Assembly: GCA_045632625.1 (NCBI GenBank) | Contig: JAZQWZ010000161.1 | Span: 1-17,028, forward strand | From: Scatosoma sp045632625 | GTDB lineage: Bacteria > Bacillota > Clostridia > Christensenellales > Borkfalkiaceae | Direction of reading: 5' to 3' | Length of the DNA stretch: 17,028 nt | Shown here: positions 15,701 to 17,028 of the stretch, one piece after another | Layout of the letters: every line of letters begins with the position of its first letter | Position numbering within the stretch: the stretch's first letter is position 1 | Program-made: the position numbers and the translations under genes | The notes under the pieces: generated by a model | The model's input: the letters and a program-made list of their open reading frames with translations, nothing else | Database searches by the model: none | What the model was told of the DNA's origin: nothing

Positions 15701-16202
15701 GTTTAACTTCGGTTTGTTGTTTGATGAAAAGGGTAATCGCGTAACCAAAGAAGTGTTGCGTGCTGTGATAGAAGATGCGTACGCACGATGTGAAAAGCAG
15801 GTACAGGCGAACGTTTGCGTGGATAAGCTTGCGGAAATTTTGTCGTGCGACGTATTCTATCAGCTGCAGGGGAAACGATTATATAAAGAACAGCAGTTTT
15901 TGGTTTCGTTGCCTGTGCAAGATACGTACGCATTAACGCAGGCTTTTGGGAGTTTGCAAGGCAAAGAGGATGACGAACAAATGCTATTCCAAGGTGCAAT
16001 CGACTTGCTTGCCGTGGACGAAAACGGCGCGTGGATTGTCGATTATAAATATTCAGGTAGAACGGAAGTGTCTATTCGGGAACATTATCAAAAACAGCTC
16101 GGGGTATATCGGTTGGCAGTTGCGAAAATTTTAAATATTCCGCAGGATAAAATCCGTTGTACGATTGTTAATATTTATAAGGGGTATCAAATCGACGTAT
16201 AA
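12759..16202 (+). CDS. addA: ATP-dependent helicase/nuclease subunit AddA
   Basis: AddA is the motor and second nuclease of AddAB, a UvrD/RecB-type SF1A helicase that unwinds broken DNA ends. Motifs seen in order: Walker A ASAGSGKT at 23-30, DEYQD at 384-388, GDVKQSIYGFRGS from 409, LTRNFRSS from 443, TMHASKGLEFP from 762 and YYVALTRAQ from 836. The C-terminal nuclease domain has His976 (GLAYHAFLE), Asp1082 (QGAIDLLAVD) and Asp1095-Tyr-Lys1097 (VDYKYS), so both helicase and nuclease look active. Length (1147) is near the usual 1,150-1,250. The ATG lies 3 bp after the addB stop, with the Shine-Dalgarno stretch (AAAGGGGG) inside the addB end, so translation is probably coupled. A terminator-like hairpin starts 20 bp after the stop. 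Confidence 0.96.
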   Translation: MATTFTPEQDAAIASVGKTIVSASAGSGKTTVMIEKIIRLICSGVDVQDILAVTFTKKAASQMKEKLAKALIKAINSKDCAPENKARLKKQLGEVATANISTIHGFCSRLLKTNFYLAGVDNAFRVIGTDDAETTALKNQALDQLFDDGYQNQDEQFMHLLSTYWRKKSDKTLRRIFLSVYETLRNRADYKEYLRKSGEYDASTFDNVCAQLLTLLKEKCSYYLAYVEEEQAFFAVGENAPQVALASELHAALSAVLGCNDYFEACALQKPKFTSKRTSKKDSAEKLMHIERLAALKDKIVKIYDKELAVTHSQEEELAAFLQSAQTAAALSKYIALFDETYSALKTDFGVLDYNDLEHKTLELLSKESVASDLRAKYKYVFVDEYQDVNPVQEAIVSKISENNLFLVGDVKQSIYGFRGSQSKFFVEKQAEFAQGGGYNLKLTRNFRSSDAVLDAVNSQFSLAMNLNTSQVDYAADSFMERGGRYALNDGRVQLHHIPETEKTPVQARGVYSVKASASKKALEEENAQVQLIHDIIKRELQSTWFDADKGEYRKVRYSDIAILSRKKQGEITKTVAALAENGVPVTATSAVNICQFGEIKTLIDILSLLDNAEQDVPLCSALLSAMGKLSVDDLATIRLQYPHEKLFRNACKRYASEMENNNLLAEKLRAFYAYYAQLRALTAVLGAGEILTKLIVDTRMEAEYLSRENGNACLKRINRFIQESMGEIPLCVHEFLCKLKDMDYTIECMENGGEDSVKVMTMHASKGLEFPVVIVDNINAPFRGADKDEVLVEESIGLAPKAYDGVKMLKKDTLLRRLHETREQLSSIADELNLYYVALTRAQFALHVLYKEKSVMQDVRYAHSFADFTSFSVWDQYVVSFDTFNVPKQDRQALVFHPDEALARQIMQAFTWEYSHNGYENLPVKSSATQLMNADMGMANEQISVAAAQTKAETEAELSTLVKESTGVEAGLAYHAFLETFNFGLLFDEKGNRVTKEVLRAVIEDAYARCEKQVQANVCVDKLAEILSCDVFYQLQGKRLYKEQQFLVSLPVQDTYALTQAFGSLQGKEDDEQMLFQGAIDLLAVDENGAWIVDYKYSGRTEVSIREHYQKQLGVYRLAVAKILNIPQDKIRCTIVNIYKGYQIDV

Positions 16203-16221
16203 ATGTAAAATAAAAGAATAA

Positions 16222-16281
16222 AACCGCCTTTGCTTGGCAATACTTTACGTAGTTTACAAGCGGAGGCGGTTATGTTTTTTT
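16222..16281 (+). promoter_or_regulatory. Long hairpin plus T-run after addA, covering the next gene's ribosome binding site
   Basis: RNA from 16222-16236 can pair with 16257-16271 over 15 consecutive positions, 13 Watson-Crick and 2 G-U, around a 20-nt loop. The 3' arm contains the GGAGG (16262-16266) that precedes the ATG at 16272. The T-run 16275-16281 begins three bases after the stem and forms the first Phe codons of the next gene. The element has the form of an intrinsic terminator for addBA and would also hide the Shine-Dalgarno of the downstream gene. The structure is seen in the sequence; regulation is inferred. Confidence 0.75.
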
Positions 16282-16754
16282 CTTGGATACAAAATGCTTT
16301 TATCGATATATTCGCAAAGGATTTATATGCGGCGCTGCTGTTTTTTGCACTTTCCTGTGTGGTTGGCGCAGTACTTTTTTGGGTTTTGAAAACTACTGCG
16401 AAACTTCTCAAAAGGCGTCGGCATAAATTTATACCGGAGCGAGAAGTGCAGTTTATGTTGCCCGATAGAGAAAATACGTACGTGCGTTCGCGCTTGGCAA
16501 CGGTACTCAATACCGATTTGCAAAAGGAAACGGAAAGGGAAGAAGAATTACCGCTTGCTTTTGCACACGCGCAGTCGCTTTTGCATAAATTATGGTTTGT
16601 TCCGTTGTCGCAAGCGGAACGTTTAGAGATGCAGGATTTAGAAGATAAATTGACGAAATACAGCGTGCGTACACGGTTCAATGCGAAGGACGTAAATACT
16701 TTAAACGATGTTTTTTCAAGGCTGTTAAAGCTTTCGGCAAAGCACGGAATATAA
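16272..16754 (+). CDS. Small single-pass membrane protein of unknown function
   Basis: The protein has 160 residues when started at the ATG with a GGAGG site 5 nt upstream. An ATG 42 bp further upstream is in frame but sits inside the 5' arm of the hairpin and has no ribosome site. After a short amphipathic start (FFSWIQNAFIDIF), one hydrophobic segment (about residues 18-38, YAALLFFALSCVVGAVLFWVL) is followed by a basic stop-transfer stretch (KRRRHK). The remaining 110 or so residues are a charged, mostly helical cytoplasmic domain ending in LSAKHGI. I recognise no family or catalytic motif. It follows addA after 69 bp, but the hairpin between them makes simple cotranscription doubtful. Codon use matches its neighbours, which supports a real gene. 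Confidence 0.7.
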   Translation: MFFSWIQNAFIDIFAKDLYAALLFFALSCVVGAVLFWVLKTTAKLLKRRRHKFIPEREVQFMLPDRENTYVRSRLATVLNTDLQKETEREEELPLAFAHAQSLLHKLWFVPLSQAERLEMQDLEDKLTKYSVRTRFNAKDVNTLNDVFSRLLKLSAKHGI

Positions 16755-16759
16755 GGTTA

Positions 16760-17028
16760 TTAGCTGTAACGTTCCATAGATAAAGAGAAAGGCGGCAAGG
16801 AAAGCGTTAGCTTAATTAGGTTGCCTTTTTTTATGGCCGTACGTAAATTCGCTTTGTTTACAAAGTCATCGTTTTTATCTAAGAAACAGGAAACAATAGG
16901 GGCAGGTATGCGTTGACCGATAGGATAAGGGCGTTGCTTTTTTAATATTACCGCGTCGGAAACGGCGGAAACGCAAGCGGTAGAAAGCTTTTCTCCCTGC
17001 GTTGTTAAAAGGTGGGTAACCGTGCCGT
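16760..17028 (-). CDS. C-terminal end of an unidentified minus-strand gene (start outside window)
   Basis: On the minus strand a frame of 88 codons is open from the right edge down to a TAA (complement of 16760-16762). It contains no ATG, GTG or TTG that would serve as its own start, which fits the tail of a longer gene entering from the right. The plus strand of the same interval has only very short ORFs. Visible segments include SAVSDAVILKKQRPYPIGQR and PAPIVSCFLDKNDD; I do not recognise the family. It is convergent with the membrane-protein gene, with stops only 5 bp apart. The predicted terminator of that gene lies inside this ORF's 3' end, which counts slightly against it. Confidence 0.5.
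   Translation of the reverse strand, partial: GTVTHLLTTQGEKLSTACVSAVSDAVILKKQRPYPIGQRIPAPIVSCFLDKNDDFVNKANLRTAIKKGNLIKLTLSLPPFSLSMERYS
16794..16832 (+). terminator. Probable intrinsic terminator after the membrane-protein gene
   Basis: GGCAA (16794-16798) pairs with TTGCC (16821-16825), with an inner AAGC/GCTT stem (16802-16805 with 16810-16813) and a GTTA loop, followed by seven T (16826-16832). An alternative outer pairing is AAAGGC (16788-16793) with GCCTTT. The stem is interrupted, so strength is uncertain. Confidence 0.5.

Noticed and set aside
16187..16681. Minus-strand ORF of 164 residues opposite the small membrane protein
   Set aside because: It runs across the addA end and the hairpin, is Ser/Cys-rich as shadow frames here are, and the plus-strand gene has the better ribosome site and a sensible membrane topology.

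Overview
The window looks like an ordinary chromosomal stretch from a bacterium of the Firmicutes, probably a gut-type Clostridia lineage. That placement is inferred from the gene set and cannot be confirmed without a database. The supporting genes are AddA/AddB rather than RecBCD, a CdaA-type diadenylate cyclase, a ComEC-type channel and a HolA clamp-loader subunit. Shine-Dalgarno sites are mostly purine-rich, and base composition and codon use look uniform. I see no transposase, integrase, phage gene, CRISPR array, tRNA or rRNA.

Layout. Positions 1-4516 hold the 3' part of a very large DUF3320-type SF1 helicase gene, then a comEC-like gene 26 bp later. A consensus promoter at about 4551-4579 starts a second unit. 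It contains holA, cdaA, a 34-residue membrane microprotein overlapping the cdaA stop, lysC (aspartokinase) and a decayed alpha/beta-hydrolase gene. This unit ends at a strong, probably bidirectional terminator (8443-8483). A lipoprotein gene of unknown function runs the other way (8495-9442). A divergent promoter region (9443-9629) separates it from addB-addA, which encode the two subunits of the recombination nuclease. After addA, a long terminator-like hairpin covers the ribosome binding site of a small gene for a single-pass membrane protein. The right edge holds what looks like the C-terminal end of a minus-strand gene.

How the genes work together. DNA metabolism dominates: helicase-nuclease, DNA-uptake channel, clamp loader and AddAB end-processing. 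It is combined with c-di-AMP synthesis and the first step of the aspartate amino acid pathway. The main departure from known operon design is at cdaA. In Firmicutes cdaA is usually followed by cdaR (YbbR repeats) and glmM. Here only something like the membrane anchor of CdaR remains, and lysC takes the place of glmM.

I do not see a clear new multi-gene system. The items most worth a second look are the miniature CdaR-like protein, the hairpin that is both terminator-like and start-codon-proximal at 16222-16281, nested inverted repeats at the start of comEC, and departures from expected catalytic motifs in the helicase nuclease domain and in AddB.
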